Part shown: in pieces, positions 29,091 to 39,011 of the stretch
How the letters are laid out: each line of letters begins with the position of its first letter
Position numbering within the stretch: the first letter of the stretch is position 1
Source of the DNA: Flavobacterium salmonis
Lineage (GTDB): Bacteria; Bacteroidota; Bacteroidia; Flavobacteriales; Flavobacteriaceae
Assembly: GCF_903819435.1 (NCBI RefSeq)
Contig: NZ_CAIJDP010000090.1
Location: 216,199 to 280,198 of the forward strand
Length of the DNA: 64,000 nt
Reading direction: 5' to 3'
Program-made: the position numbers and the translations under genes
Notes under the pieces: model-generated
The model's input: the letters and a program-made list of their open reading frames with translations, nothing else
The model's database searches: none
What the model was told of the DNA's origin: nothing

Positions 29091-30704
29091 TTATTTTTTA
29101 TGCGTATTTACAGCTGCAGCCACAAAATTCACAAAAATTGGATGTGGGTTTGCTACAGTACTTTTATATTCAGGATGGTATTGTACACCAATGAAAAATG
29201 GATGGTTTTCAAGTTCTACAATTTCTACCAAACCAGTATCAGGGTTAACTCCCGATGCAATTAAGCCCGCTTTTACTAATTCCTCTTTATATTTATTGTT
29301 GAATTCATAACGATGGCGATGACGCTCAGAAATCGTTTTTTCACTATAAATTCTGTGTGCCAGCGTATTTGGTTTAATATCGCATTTCCATGCTCCAAGT
29401 CGCATTGTTCCTCCTTTATCTGTAACTGTTTTTTGGTCTTCCATCAAATTTACCACAGGATGTTTGGTTTTATCATTCATCTCGGTAGAATTCGCTTCAG
29501 CATAGCCCAAAATATTTCTTGAATATTCGATAACCGACATTTGCATTCCTAAACAAATTCCGAAAAATGGAATATTATTTTCACGTGCAAAACGAACTGC
29601 CTCAATCTTCCCTTCAATACCTCTTTCACCAAAACCGGGAGCGACTAAAACACCGTCAAGAGGACCTAATTTTTCTTCAACATTATCAATATTGATATGT
29701 TCTGAGTGTATAGAAATTACATTCACTTTAGTTTCATTTGCAGCACCGGCATGAATAAAAGCTTCTAAAATAGATTTGTAACAATCCTGCATTTCTACAT
29801 ATTTCCCAATCAAACCAATATTTACGGTCTGTTTAGGATTTTTTAATCGGCGTAAAAAAGTGTTCCATGTTTTTAAATCCGGAGCAGCTTTTTTAGGTAA
29901 ATCTAATTTTTTTAAAGCCACAACATCTAATCCCTCTTCAAGCATTAAATTTGGAACTTCATATATTGTTGAAGCATCGATAGATTGAATAACTGCTTCT
30001 TTTTTTACATTACAAAACAAAGCCAATTTATTGCGCAATTCCTGAGACAATTCGTGCTCTGTTCTGCAAACCAAAATATCTGCTTTAATACCACTTTCCA
30101 TCAACGTTTTTACAGAGTGCTGTGTTGGTTTTGTTTTTAACTCACCGGCAGCAGCCAAAAATGGTACTAAAGTTAAATGAATTACAATTCCATTATTTTC
30201 ACCCAATTCCCAAACTAATTGACGAACAGATTCTATATAAGGCAACGATTCAATATCACCCACAGTTCCGCCAATTTCAGTAATAACAATATCATAATCA
30301 CCTGATTTACCAAGCAATTGCATTCTGTCTTTAATTTCATTTGTAATATGAGGAACAACCTGAACCGTTTTTCCCAAAAACTCTCCTCTTCTTTCTTTTT
30401 CAATAACCGAAAGATAAACTCTTCCTGTAGTAACGTTATTCGCCTGAGAAGTAGGAACATTCAAAAAACGCTCGTAATGACCTAAATCCAAATCAGTTTC
30501 TGCACCATCGTCCGTTACATAACATTCTCCGTGTTCGTACGGATTCAATGTTCCCGGATCTACATTAATATATGGGTCAAATTTCTGAATAGTGGTACGA
30601 TATCCTCTTCCTTGTAACAATTTAGCCAAAGATGCCGCAATAATTCCTTTTCCTAATGAAGAGGTCACACCTCCTGTAACAAAAATATATTTTGTTTGAT
30701 TCAT
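29091..30704 (-). CDS. pyrG: CTP synthase
   Basis: 537 residues from the ATG at 30702-30704. A longer frame up to 30746 adds MPSFLHNYNTNNYR, which is not part of the family. The synthase domain starts TKYIFVTGGVTSSLGKGIIAASL (P-loop) and has the metal-binding block DPYINVDPGTLNPYEHGECYVTDDGAETDLDLGHYERF. The C-terminal class I glutaminase domain has GICLGMQMSVIEY with its nucleophile cysteine, and HPEYKS near the end. It makes CTP from UTP, ATP and glutamine. Confidence 0.98.
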   Translation of the reverse strand: MNQTKYIFVTGGVTSSLGKGIIAASLAKLLQGRGYRTTIQKFDPYINVDPGTLNPYEHGECYVTDDGAETDLDLGHYERFLNVPTSQANNVTTGRVYLSVIEKERRGEFLGKTVQVVPHITNEIKDRMQLLGKSGDYDIVITEIGGTVGDIESLPYIESVRQLVWELGENNGIVIHLTLVPFLAAAGELKTKPTQHSVKTLMESGIKADILVCRTEHELSQELRNKLALFCNVKKEAVIQSIDASTIYEVPNLMLEEGLDVVALKKLDLPKKAAPDLKTWNTFLRRLKNPKQTVNIGLIGKYVEMQDCYKSILEAFIHAGAANETKVNVISIHSEHINIDNVEEKLGPLDGVLVAPGFGERGIEGKIEAVRFARENNIPFFGICLGMQMSVIEYSRNILGYAEANSTEMNDKTKHPVVNLMEDQKTVTDKGGTMRLGAWKCDIKPNTLAHRIYSEKTISERHRHRYEFNNKYKEELVKAGLIASGVNPDTGLVEIVELENHPFFIGVQYHPEYKSTVANPHPIFVNFVAAAVNTHKK

Positions 30705-30892
30705 TCTGTAGTTGTTTGTATTGTAGTTGTGTAAAAAACTTGGCAAAAGTACAAATTAAATTAGACAATTTCTCTATTCAGGAATGAGATAATTTTGCAA
30801 ATTTTCAGGTAGAAGACGAATTGTTTCCATAATCAATATTTTCTATCTCACAATTCTTATTTTTTTAAACAATCATCTGATTTTAGAAACAA

Positions 30893-31288
30893 TTAAATCA
30901 ATACTAAATCATAAAATGAAAAAAGAAAGAACAGCAAACTAAAAATTACATCAGAAAAAATTAACAATTTAAAATTAGACAATTTGACAATGACATTTAA
31001 AAAAAACCTAACTATCAATTGAACAAGGAAAAATAAAAAAACTTTTATGCTATAAACATTAAACAGTATTGCTTTCTCAAAATTCAATCTCAGAATCTGC
31101 GAAAAAGCTCTTGTCAAGCCACGGCTTTTACAATAAGTTTGCGGTAATCCATCACAGGAAGAGCTCAATCTAAAACTCATATAAGGTGATAAGTAAGAAT
31201 ACAAAAAAATAAACATAATTAACAGTGCAAAAATTATGTTTATCTTTTTATAAGATTCCTGTTCGTAAGAAGATTTGATCTGTGGCAC
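30893..31288 (-). CDS. DUF2752-like membrane protein with altered motif
   Basis: 131 residues with about three membrane helices. DUF2752 proteins carry CPxCGLTRA after the first helix. Here the site reads TYCKSRGLTRAFSQIL, keeping GLTRA and one cysteine but with R in place of the second cysteine; another cysteine lies earlier in LSSSCDGLPQ. The C-terminal half is unusually rich in F and L and less like the family. Function is unknown. It lies 17 bases after the gene at 31306-31719 and is probably in the same transcript, a pairing often seen in flavobacteria. Confidence 0.65.
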   Translation of the reverse strand: MPQIKSSYEQESYKKINIIFALLIMFIFLYSYLSPYMSFRLSSSCDGLPQTYCKSRGLTRAFSQILRLNFEKAILFNVYSIKVFLFFLVQLIVRFFLNVIVKLSNFKLLIFSDVIFSLLFFLFSFYDLVLI

Positions 31289-31305
31289 TAAAAGTGTAAT
31301 TATTT

Positions 31306-31719
31306 TTATTCTTCAACCGTAACAGTAGTATCTGTTACAATATGCGCTTCTTTATTTAATGAATCTTGTATTTCTATTTTTTTCGCTTCTACTTTTATAG
31401 AATCGATAGCATCAGATATCTCATCTTTATGAGCAATAGCAGTTGCGCCAATAGTTCCTACTACGATTAAAACCCAAATAATTACAAATACTGTAGCAGC
31501 AATTCCAAGAATCAAACCTGCTTTTGGCATTGTTGTAGATGCATTTTCTTTTTTAGCCTGAGACACTCCAATTGCCCCTAAAACTATTGCCAGCACTCCG
31601 AAGATGATTGCAATTAAACCAAAACAAGGAATAAAAGCCGTAATGGTACCAATTATACCTAATATTAAAGCAGCAACGCCCATTCCCTGACCTGCATTTG
31701 ATTGTAAATTTTTTTCCAT
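31306..31719 (-). CDS. CCC-motif/DUF4190-like membrane protein
   Basis: 137 residues. Two hydrophobic segments are rich in G, A and I: GMGVAALILGIIGTITAFIPCFGLIAIIFGVLAIVLGAIGV, and AGLILGIAATVFVIIWVLIVVG. A polar, acidic C-terminal tail follows. The GxxxxILGIIG...FGxxAIVLGxIG pattern is that of the DUF4190 family. The role is unknown. It is upstream of the DUF2752-like gene. Confidence 0.72.
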   Translation of the reverse strand: MEKNLQSNAGQGMGVAALILGIIGTITAFIPCFGLIAIIFGVLAIVLGAIGVSQAKKENASTTMPKAGLILGIAATVFVIIWVLIVVGTIGATAIAHKDEISDAIDSIKVEAKKIEIQDSLNKEAHIVTDTTVTVEE

Positions 31720-31882
31720 ATGGTTTTATGTTAATTTTCACAAAAATAGAGAAACGAAAATTCGAAACCCCTACAGTACCACAAAGTTATTAACATTTAA
31801 AAAGTAATTTTCTCACTAACTTAATTATTGTTAAAATACCCTTGTTACATTCTGATATATGTTCATAGAAAAAAGCAAAAAC

Positions 31883-32119
31883 CTATTTTAAAGGCTTTGG
31901 ATATTGTTTTTTAATATTCCGAATCAGTTCTTCCAGTCCGTTTAATTTTAATTCATAAATAAGTTGCAATTGCTGCCCTAATTCTCCTTTTGGAAAACCC
32001 TTATTATGATACCAAACTACATAATATTCGGGTAAATCAATTAAAAAACGGCCTTCATATTTCCCAAAGGGCATTTTGGTATGAGCTAATTTTATAAGAA
32101 GTTTTTTGTCTTGTTCCAT
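31883..32119 (-). CDS. DUF3820 family small protein
   Basis: 78 residues, full length for DUF3820. The conserved core KMPFGKYEGRFLIDLPEYYVVWYHNKGFPKGELG is intact, followed by a helix (QQLQLIYELKLNGLEELIRNI). DUF3820 proteins are small soluble proteins related to the PA2412-like 'quorum-sensing-regulated' annotation. Biochemical function is not established. It sits just after the hairpin at 32133-32165. Confidence 0.85.
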   Translation of the reverse strand: MEQDKKLLIKLAHTKMPFGKYEGRFLIDLPEYYVVWYHNKGFPKGELGQQLQLIYELKLNGLEELIRNIKKQYPKPLK

Positions 32120-32132
32120 TTTAAAAAGAAAA

Positions 32133-32165
32133 GAAGCAAGAAAAAAATACTTCTTTTCTTGCTTC
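32133..32165 (-). terminator. Terminator after the OsmC-like gene
   Basis: GAAGCAAGAAAA pairs with TTTTCTTGCTTC over a short loop. On the minus strand the stem is followed by TTTTCTTTTTAAAA. It lies 22 bases after the stop codon of the OsmC-like gene and just before the DUF3820 start. Confidence 0.65.
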
Positions 32166-32186
32166 CTTGTTTATTTAATATATTTT

Positions 32187-32588
32187 CTATTTCCAGTTGA
32201 AAGTAATTCTCTTTTCGATATCAGAATTTAAACTTAAAAAAACAGGGCAAGTCATTGCCGCTCGTTCTAAAATTGTTCTGCCCTTTTCATCTGCATTGCT
32301 TATCAGTTCAAAAACAATTTCGATTGCTCCAATTCTTCTTGGCTCAGCGTTCATAATTTTAGTTACTTCAGCTGTCGAATCAACTAAATCTACGTTTAAA
32401 TCACGTGCTTTAATTCCCATAATAGTAAACATACAGCTGGCTAAAGCATTTGCAACTGTGTCTGTTGGAGAAAATGCCTCACCTTTACCGTTATTGTCTA
32501 GTGGTGCGTCTGAAATAATTTCACTTCCGGATTGTACATGTACAGATTTTGTTCTTAAATCGCCTAAATAGGTTACTTTTGATGTCAT
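32187..32588 (-). CDS. OsmC family peroxiredoxin-like protein
   Basis: 133 residues. It shows the OsmC-fold pattern: VTYLGDLRTKSVHVQSGSEIISDAP, then FSPTDTVANALASCMFTIMGIKA, where the cysteine in ALASCM is the first redox cysteine, and the second cysteine in AAMTCPVFLSL. OsmC/Ohr-like proteins reduce organic hydroperoxides. The paired cysteines make this a likely active member. It overlaps the extended LysM frame only at base 32588, so the two genes abut. Confidence 0.9.
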   Translation of the reverse strand: MTSKVTYLGDLRTKSVHVQSGSEIISDAPLDNNGKGEAFSPTDTVANALASCMFTIMGIKARDLNVDLVDSTAEVTKIMNAEPRRIGAIEIVFELISNADEKGRTILERAAMTCPVFLSLNSDIEKRITFNWK

Positions 32589-34693
32589 TAATTTGCTACT
32601 TTTAAAGTTAAGTCTGAATCGTAATATAAAATATAAACACCTTTGTTAGCGTGTCCACCATCTTCTTTTTTATAATATTGAAATTTATTGTCAACCTGTT
32701 CTGTTGTCATTAAATCTGTTGTTTCCTGATATGTTTTTCCCTGAACCAGACGCATCATGGTATCAAACGTTACATCAAAACCGCGGGTTGCATAAGTATT
32801 TGGATTTACTTTATTTTTTAACTTGTATTCTTTTTCAAAAATCAATACAGATGATTCATCACTTTCCCGGGTAACAGACGGATACATTAATTTTAATTTC
32901 ACCAGGTTTTCAAAACTAATCTCATCTGTATCCAAAGTACTATTTGGTTCCAAAATCACCAATTGCACCTGACAAGTTCTCTGAGCGTCAATCAAAGCTT
33001 TTATGGTTGTCTTAATCATTGCAGTATTACCTGTTTCCATTACGACATAATTTATTCTGCCCGGCACTAATAAACTTTTCAGATTGGCTACATCCAAACC
33101 TCCAGTTTCTGTTAAAGAAGCTAAGATAACTCCTTTTTGATTTTGTTTGATGTAACTGATTACAGATTCTTTTTTCTTGTCAACTACAGCTACAATATTA
33201 CCGTTTTTTGAGCGCATGTAATCAAAAATAGTATTTCTAACAATGTCATTAGACGGTATTGACTGGTACAAATTACCAATTGGGTTGGCTGAATCTTTTG
33301 ACAACGGCGAAATTACAGGCACATTGTACATTCGTAATGAATTTGCCGTAGCTTCTGCATTGTTTTGATAGAATGGACCGATAACCGCATCAGCATCCTG
33401 CAATTTATTTTGCGAAATCAAACTAGAAATATTTGATGTGCTTTTCGTTTCCTGTGAATCATAAATTGAAATATCAATAGGCAATTTTAAAACTTTTGCC
33501 GAGTCAATTGCCATCATTGCTCCTGAATAAAAATCAAGAGTCATGTTCAAAAATTTATCACTTTTAATTCGGGTAGCCGGACTTAGCGTATCATTTTGCA
33601 TTTTTGCCAAATTGAAAGGCAATAGTAAAACTACCTTTTTACGCTCGTTGTTGCCTCTTTTTTTACTTAGCTCAACCACTTGCGGATCAGCAGAAACAGT
33701 TTCAGATTTTACTTTTTCAAGGATTTTTATTCCTCCGCCTGAAGGCGCTTCTTCTCTGCTCTCTACTGGTTTATCCTCAGTTTTTTCAACTGGCTGCTGT
33801 ACAACGATTGGAACTGGTTTTACATATCCTGACGGAACTTTTAAAACCATTCCTTCTTTTACACCTTCAGAAAGTGCTGGATTTAGTTCTGTTAATTCTT
33901 CCTGAGTTATATGAAAAGTTCTTCCTAAACTATAAAAAGTTTCTTTTGGCTTAACCTGATACTCCATATAAGTAGTTACTTTTTTTGAATTTTCAACAGG
34001 TTTTTTAGTGTCAGCAGGTTTCTCATTATTTACAACCGGCAGAGGCATACCTTCCTGTTTAGGTGCAATTCCTTTTATGATCAATCTATATCCAACCGGT
34101 AAATTAGCAACAATATCCGGATTACGCATTTCTAAATCCTCAACAGTAGTTTTGTATTGTTTTGCAATTGAATATTTAGTTTCTTTTGGCTGAACATCAT
34201 GATATACATATTTTTCCTGGGCTATTTCCTTGATTGTCTTAGCAGCTGTTTTTGTTTTTGGCAATGCTCCTTTTGAAGGAATAACTAATGTCTGGCCAAT
34301 TTGTAAACCATCTGTTACTAAAAACGGATTTGCAGCCTTTAGTGCTTCATCAGAAACACCGTATTTTTTTTCGATTGCAAAAAGTGTTTCTTTTGGCTGA
34401 ACTTCATGCGTTCCTCCTTTTTGAGAAGTTACGTTTTTGGCAGTTGTAACTTCTTTTTTAACAGACACATCCTTATTGCTATTACTCGGAATTAATAAAA
34501 CTGTATTAGGTTTTACTCCATTTCTGGCATCCGGATTTAACTGGTAAATATCATAAGGCGTAACCTTAAATTTCTGTGCAATCTGATTGACTGTTTCTCC
34601 ATTTGACACTGTGTATTTACTTACTTTTCCCTGAGAAAAAGCAGAACACGTAATAAAAAAAACAAAATAAAACAGGGTGAAAAAATATTTCAT
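32588..34693 (-). CDS. Four-LysM protein with a periplasmic-binding-protein-like domain
   Basis: 701 residues from the ATG at 34691-34693; the preceding MFLTSI in the longer frame is not a signal peptide start. Residues 1-20 form the signal peptide. Four LysM units follow (about 25-65, 95-140, 165-205, 240-290), each with an NP(D/F/A) turn such as DIYQLNPDARNGVKPNTVL. After a linker, residues 350-690 resemble a type 1 periplasmic binding fold (KVVLLLPFNLAKMQND, DADAVIGPFYQNNAEATAN). LysM binds peptidoglycan. Such proteins in flavobacteria are thought to be cell-wall-anchored envelope factors. The next upstream gene is a second four-LysM protein. Confidence 0.83.
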   Translation of the reverse strand: MKYFFTLFYFVFFITCSAFSQGKVSKYTVSNGETVNQIAQKFKVTPYDIYQLNPDARNGVKPNTVLLIPSNSNKDVSVKKEVTTAKNVTSQKGGTHEVQPKETLFAIEKKYGVSDEALKAANPFLVTDGLQIGQTLVIPSKGALPKTKTAAKTIKEIAQEKYVYHDVQPKETKYSIAKQYKTTVEDLEMRNPDIVANLPVGYRLIIKGIAPKQEGMPLPVVNNEKPADTKKPVENSKKVTTYMEYQVKPKETFYSLGRTFHITQEELTELNPALSEGVKEGMVLKVPSGYVKPVPIVVQQPVEKTEDKPVESREEAPSGGGIKILEKVKSETVSADPQVVELSKKRGNNERKKVVLLLPFNLAKMQNDTLSPATRIKSDKFLNMTLDFYSGAMMAIDSAKVLKLPIDISIYDSQETKSTSNISSLISQNKLQDADAVIGPFYQNNAEATANSLRMYNVPVISPLSKDSANPIGNLYQSIPSNDIVRNTIFDYMRSKNGNIVAVVDKKKESVISYIKQNQKGVILASLTETGGLDVANLKSLLVPGRINYVVMETGNTAMIKTTIKALIDAQRTCQVQLVILEPNSTLDTDEISFENLVKLKLMYPSVTRESDESSVLIFEKEYKLKNKVNPNTYATRGFDVTFDTMMRLVQGKTYQETTDLMTTEQVDNKFQYYKKEDGGHANKGVYILYYDSDLTLKVAN

Positions 34694-34788
34694 AATAGAT
34701 GTTAAAAACAATTATTGTTTAATGTGAACAAGATACTAATTTATGTTCAAAACAAAAATCAGTCCGAAAGTTAATTCTTTACTAATTA

Positions 34789-36693
34789 TTATCTGAGATC
34801 AATTTCTGCCTTTGCAATAATAACATTTTTATATAACTCATCTTCTTCTCTTTTCTTGCATTGATATAGAACTTCTTCCATATTATTGTATTTATCCGAG
34901 TACACATAATAAGAAAGACTATTTATATTAAAAAAGAAACTGGCGTTAAAATCTCCCGAATCAATTAGTTTCATTATTAATTGATCTCTTGGTTCTGGAT
35001 CTGAAAATGCACCCAAAACCAGATAATAACCATTCGAAACTTCTTTTAAATTATCAAAAACTTCAATTTTTACATTTTTTTCATTTTTAAACGGGTTTTC
35101 TTTAAGCTCCTTTTTCATTTCTTCCAGAGAAATTATTTTAGATTTTTCTTCTGAATCAGATACGTTATGATTTTTAATCGCTTCATCCTGATATTTTTTC
35201 AGTTTCATCAAAGCTAGTTTATCATCAAATTTTCTTGCTTCCATACTATAAAAAGAAGCTTTACTGATATGCCTTTTTACCTCAATTTTTTTCTGATTAT
35301 CCAATGAATCAATTTTAGCAATCAAGAGCTGATTTTGAGCATCACCTTGCTCCTGTTGGATTTTATAACGTTTAATTTCTTCTAAAGAAAGTCTTTGCTG
35401 AATAGATGTAGTACTGTTCTTTTTTTCGCTTTCGCGGATTTTTTTCTTATATTCCTGATTTTCTTCAAGAGCAATTCTTTCTACTTTATTCATTAAACCG
35501 GCATACGCTTTTCGGTTTTCTGCCAGTTCTTTCTTTAATTGAGAAGATAATTCACTTGTTTTACCAATACTTTCATACGATTGCTTTTCTAATCGCTTTG
35601 ATTCATTAACATTCAGCACATCCATTCTTTTCAACTCGACCAAGTCATTGTTCATTGTAGTAACCAAAGAATCTAATTTTGTCATTAAAATATCCTGAAC
35701 ATTTTTATTTGCTTCTAAAACTAAACGCAGCTTTTCAACCGAATTCTCTTTAGAGCCGTTCATATCATTCAGGTTCAGTTTCAAATCATTGATTTTTATG
35801 ATCTTTTCATTCATTTCTTTCTGAACAATCAGTCTGTCTTTTAAATCATCGATTTCTATGGTTTTTGCTTTAGTTTTTTCAACAACAACTTGTTTTTCAG
35901 CAAGTGCCAGCATCAGTTCCTCACTTTCGTTTGTTGGCTTAATCTCTTTTGTATTGATCGCTAATTTATTTCCAACAATTAGTCCGTTTACAATTTCAGG
36001 ATTTTGAGACTCCAGCTGATCGATAGAGATGTTATATTTTTTGGCAATAGAAAATTTAGTCTCTTTAGCTTCAACAACATGAAAAATTGTTTCCTGATTA
36101 ATTACACGAACTCTTCCATCGAGCGTTTTTCTTTTGTTTGGAATTGCGATTGTCTGGCCAATTTGCAATCCGTTTTGAAGAAGACCTTTATTTAAGCTTT
36201 CCAGATCCTGCACAGAAACATTATATTGTCTGGCAATACTAAATAAGGATTCTTTAGCTACAACCAAATGTATTGCTTTTAAAGAAGTAATATTTTCAGT
36301 TTTTGAAGTATTTTGCGGAATTACCAATTCCTGACCAACCTGAAGTCCATTGATAAGAATTGGATTTGCATTTTGAAGCGCTTCCACAGAAACATTATAT
36401 TGTTTCGACAAGCCAAAAAGAGTTTCTTTTTGGGCAACAATATGGATTATTTGCCGGTTTGAATTTTGTTTTTGTGCTGTATGAACAGGAATCTTAATAA
36501 TTTGATTGTCTTTGATTCCGTTTTGTGATTCGGGGTTGAGCTTGTAGATCTCATCAATAGAAACCTTATACTTTTGGGCAATAAAATAAGCGGTTTCTCC
36601 TTTTTGAATTTTGTGTTCAATAATTGAATCTTGCGCAGCTATTTTGTTAAAAGACAAAATAAACACAAGAGAAATCGTTAAAAGTTCTCTCAT
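34789..36693 (-). CDS. Four-LysM coiled-coil protein with a SPOR-like C-terminus
   Basis: 634 residues from the ATG at 36691-36693. The longer frame to 36765 would run through the guaA terminator and is rejected. There is a signal peptide (LLTISLVFILSFNKIAAQ), then four LysM units (about 22-65, 75-120, 130-175, 200-245), all with the ETxxxIAxxYxVS pattern. A long charged helical region from about 260 to 520 has coiled-coil character. The C-terminus (YYLVLGAFSDPEPRDQLIMKL...) resembles a SPOR-type fold that binds denuded glycan. It is likely a peptidoglycan-attached scaffold in the periplasm. It sits between guaA and the other LysM gene. Confidence 0.8.
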   Translation of the reverse strand: MRELLTISLVFILSFNKIAAQDSIIEHKIQKGETAYFIAQKYKVSIDEIYKLNPESQNGIKDNQIIKIPVHTAQKQNSNRQIIHIVAQKETLFGLSKQYNVSVEALQNANPILINGLQVGQELVIPQNTSKTENITSLKAIHLVVAKESLFSIARQYNVSVQDLESLNKGLLQNGLQIGQTIAIPNKRKTLDGRVRVINQETIFHVVEAKETKFSIAKKYNISIDQLESQNPEIVNGLIVGNKLAINTKEIKPTNESEELMLALAEKQVVVEKTKAKTIEIDDLKDRLIVQKEMNEKIIKINDLKLNLNDMNGSKENSVEKLRLVLEANKNVQDILMTKLDSLVTTMNNDLVELKRMDVLNVNESKRLEKQSYESIGKTSELSSQLKKELAENRKAYAGLMNKVERIALEENQEYKKKIRESEKKNSTTSIQQRLSLEEIKRYKIQQEQGDAQNQLLIAKIDSLDNQKKIEVKRHISKASFYSMEARKFDDKLALMKLKKYQDEAIKNHNVSDSEEKSKIISLEEMKKELKENPFKNEKNVKIEVFDNLKEVSNGYYLVLGAFSDPEPRDQLIMKLIDSGDFNASFFFNINSLSYYVYSDKYNNMEEVLYQCKKREEDELYKNVIIAKAEIDLR

Positions 36694-36715
36694 AAATAGT
36701 AGGTTATAAAAAATT

Positions 36716-36739
36716 AAGGCCTTACAAATGTAAGACCTT
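36716..36739 (-). terminator. guaA terminator
   Basis: AAGGCCTTAC pairs with GTAAGACCTT (one mismatch) around a four-base loop, followed on the minus strand by AATTTTTTA. It lies 17 bases after the guaA stop. Confidence 0.7.
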
Positions 36740-36755
36740 ATTTTTAAATATCGTA

Positions 36756-38285
36756 TTATTCCCACTCAATAGTTGCAGGTGGTTTCGAACTGATATCGTA
36801 AACTACACGATTTACGCCTTTTACTTTATTGATAATATCATTTGACACTTTCATCAGGAAGTCGTAAGGCAAATGAACCCAGTCAGCAGTCATTCCATCT
36901 GTTGATTCAACAGCTCTAAGTGCTACTACTTTTTCATAAGTACGTTCATCTCCCATTACACCTACAGAATTTACAGGAAGCAAAATTGCGCCGGCCTGCC
37001 AAACTTTATCGTATAATCCCCATGATTTCAACCCTTCAATAAAAACTGAATCTACATCTTGTAAAATCTGAACTTTCTCCGGAGTAATATCCCCCAGGAT
37101 TCTGATTGACAATCCTGGTCCCGGAAAAGGGTGTCTTCCTAATAACTCAGGATCTATTCCTAATGTAGCCCCAACTCGTCGCACTTCATCTTTAAAAAGC
37201 ATTCTAAGTGGTTCTACAATTTTTAATTTCATATAATCCGGCAATCCACCAACATTATGGTGTGATTTAATTGTTGCCGATGGCCCTTTTACCGAAACAG
37301 ACTCGATTACATCAGGATAAATTGTTCCTTGTGCCAGCCATTTTACGTCTTCGATCAAATGTGATTCATCATCAAAAACTTCGATAAATACACGTCCGAT
37401 AGTTTTACGTTTGGTTTCAGGATCGCTGATTCCGGCTAATTCGCCTAAGAAACGGTCTCCTGCATCAACACCTTTTACGTTTAATCCCATTCCTTTGTAT
37501 TGATCTAATACATTTTGGAATTCGTTTTTACGAAGCAATCCGTTGTTTACGAAAATACAGTAAAGGTTTTTACCAATTGCCTGGTTTAATAAAACTGCCG
37601 CTACAGTAGAATCTACTCCGCCAGAAAGTCCCAAAACCACTTTATCGTTTCCTAGTTTCTCTTTTAGCTCCGCCACCATTTCTTCTACGAAAGCATTTGG
37701 TGTAAAGTTTTGAGGAACTTCGGCAATTTTTACTAAAAAGTTTTCCAGCATTTTTGATCCATCTGTCGAATGGAAAACTTCGGGATGATATTGAATTGCA
37801 TAAGTTGTTTCGCCTTCAATTTTATAAGCTGCATATTCTACATCGTGAGTACTGGCTAATTTTACAGCATTTGTTGGAAGCGCTTTGATACTATCACTAT
37901 GGCTCATCCAAACCTGGCTGTTTTCTGAAACTCCATTAAAGAAAACTTCATTCTCCTTAATATAAGATAAATTAGCTCTTCCATATTCTCTGGTATTGGA
38001 AGCAGCTACTTCACCTCCGCTAAAGTGAGCTAAGTATTGTGCCCCGTAACAAACTGCCAATAATGGAAGTTTGCCCCGAATTTGAGATAAATCAGGATGT
38101 GGAGCATCTTCTCCGCGAACAGAAAATGGGCTTCCTCCCAAAATTACGGCTTTATAAGGTGATAAATCACTAGGAAAGTGATTGTAAGGAAAAATTTCGC
38201 AGAATATATTTAATTCGCGAACTCTACGCGCAATAAGTTGAGTATATTGCGATCCGAAATCTAAAATAAGTACGTTGTGTTGCAT
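36756..38285 (-). CDS. guaA: GMP synthase (glutamine-hydrolysing)
   Basis: 509 residues from the ATG at 38283-38285; the TTG two codons earlier is unlikely to be used. The class I amidotransferase domain starts HNVLILDFGSQYTQLIARRVREL and has the nucleophile in LLAVCYGAQYLA and the histidine in IQYHPEVFHS. The ATP-pyrophosphatase P-loop is KVVLGLSGGVDSTVAAVLL. The dimerisation domain holds GRHPFPGPGLSIRILGDIT and the end RVVYDISSKPPATIEWE. It converts XMP to GMP. Downstream lie the two LysM genes behind a terminator. Confidence 0.98.
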   Translation of the reverse strand: MQHNVLILDFGSQYTQLIARRVRELNIFCEIFPYNHFPSDLSPYKAVILGGSPFSVRGEDAPHPDLSQIRGKLPLLAVCYGAQYLAHFSGGEVAASNTREYGRANLSYIKENEVFFNGVSENSQVWMSHSDSIKALPTNAVKLASTHDVEYAAYKIEGETTYAIQYHPEVFHSTDGSKMLENFLVKIAEVPQNFTPNAFVEEMVAELKEKLGNDKVVLGLSGGVDSTVAAVLLNQAIGKNLYCIFVNNGLLRKNEFQNVLDQYKGMGLNVKGVDAGDRFLGELAGISDPETKRKTIGRVFIEVFDDESHLIEDVKWLAQGTIYPDVIESVSVKGPSATIKSHHNVGGLPDYMKLKIVEPLRMLFKDEVRRVGATLGIDPELLGRHPFPGPGLSIRILGDITPEKVQILQDVDSVFIEGLKSWGLYDKVWQAGAILLPVNSVGVMGDERTYEKVVALRAVESTDGMTADWVHLPYDFLMKVSNDIINKVKGVNRVVYDISSKPPATIEWE

Positions 38286-38483
38286 GCGCAAAAATACTTT
38301 TTAAATTCGAAAATGAAAAATTGAATTTTGATTTTTTTTTCTTTTTAAATACAAGGCTCTTAAGTTCCTAATATTCTGGCATCTTATCTTTAAATAATAA
38401 ATAAAAAATCAGCATTTAAAACAAAAAGACAAATCTAAAATTCTAACAATTTCGTATCTACAAAAAACCAATTGAATTTAACT

Positions 38484-39011
38484 ATGAAGTCAAAACTTAT
38501 TGCCTTGACAGTTTGCCTGTCTCTTTTTTTAACCTCTTGTGACGTTGTTGATGATTTATTAACCTTCAGCATTTCAAATGAAGCTTCTATTAAAATTAAT
38601 AGCACTTCACCAATCAACTTACCTTCGGAGATTATTACTCCTGAAGTTACTACAAATTCATCTTCTGAATTTGAAAATAACAGAACCAAAGCAAACCTGG
38701 TAAAAGATGTTAAGCTTAGATCTTTAAAATTAGTAATCTCTGATCCTTCAGACAAAACATTTACATTTCTAAAATCAATACACTTGTATATCTCAACAAC
38801 AGAGTCTAACGAAATAGAATTAGCTTATCAGGACAATATTAGCACTACAGCAAATTCGATTGATTTGATTTGTACGGATAAAAGATTAGACGAGTACATT
38901 AAAGCAGACAGTTATAAAATAAGAACAAAAGTCACATTAAAGGAAACCTTAACAAAAGATGTAACGGTAAAAGCAAATATGAAATTTAGGGTTACTGCAG
39001 ATCCTCTGTAA
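38484..39011 (+). CDS. Lipoprotein of unknown function
   Basis: 175 residues from ATG 38484; the TTG at 38472 is less likely. The lipobox is FLTSCD at about residue 18. The mature part is rich in S, T, N and K (SPINLPSEIITPEVTTNSSS), with beta-strand-like segments (NLVKDVKLRSLKLVISDPSDKTFTFLKSIHLYIS). It is probably a small beta-sandwich exported to the periplasm or outer membrane. It is single, followed by a 160-base AT-rich gap before the glycosyltransferase. I do not recognise the family. Confidence 0.7.
   Translation: MKSKLIALTVCLSLFLTSCDVVDDLLTFSISNEASIKINSTSPINLPSEIITPEVTTNSSSEFENNRTKANLVKDVKLRSLKLVISDPSDKTFTFLKSIHLYISTTESNEIELAYQDNISTTANSIDLICTDKRLDEYIKADSYKIRTKVTLKETLTKDVTVKANMKFRVTADPL

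Noticed and set aside
30705..30746. Fourteen extra residues before PyrG
   Set aside because: They precede the conserved NQTKYIFVTGG start and have no family support.
36694..36765. Longer N-terminus of the LysM coiled-coil protein
   Set aside because: It would run through the guaA terminator and overlap the guaA end; the signal peptide starts at 36693.
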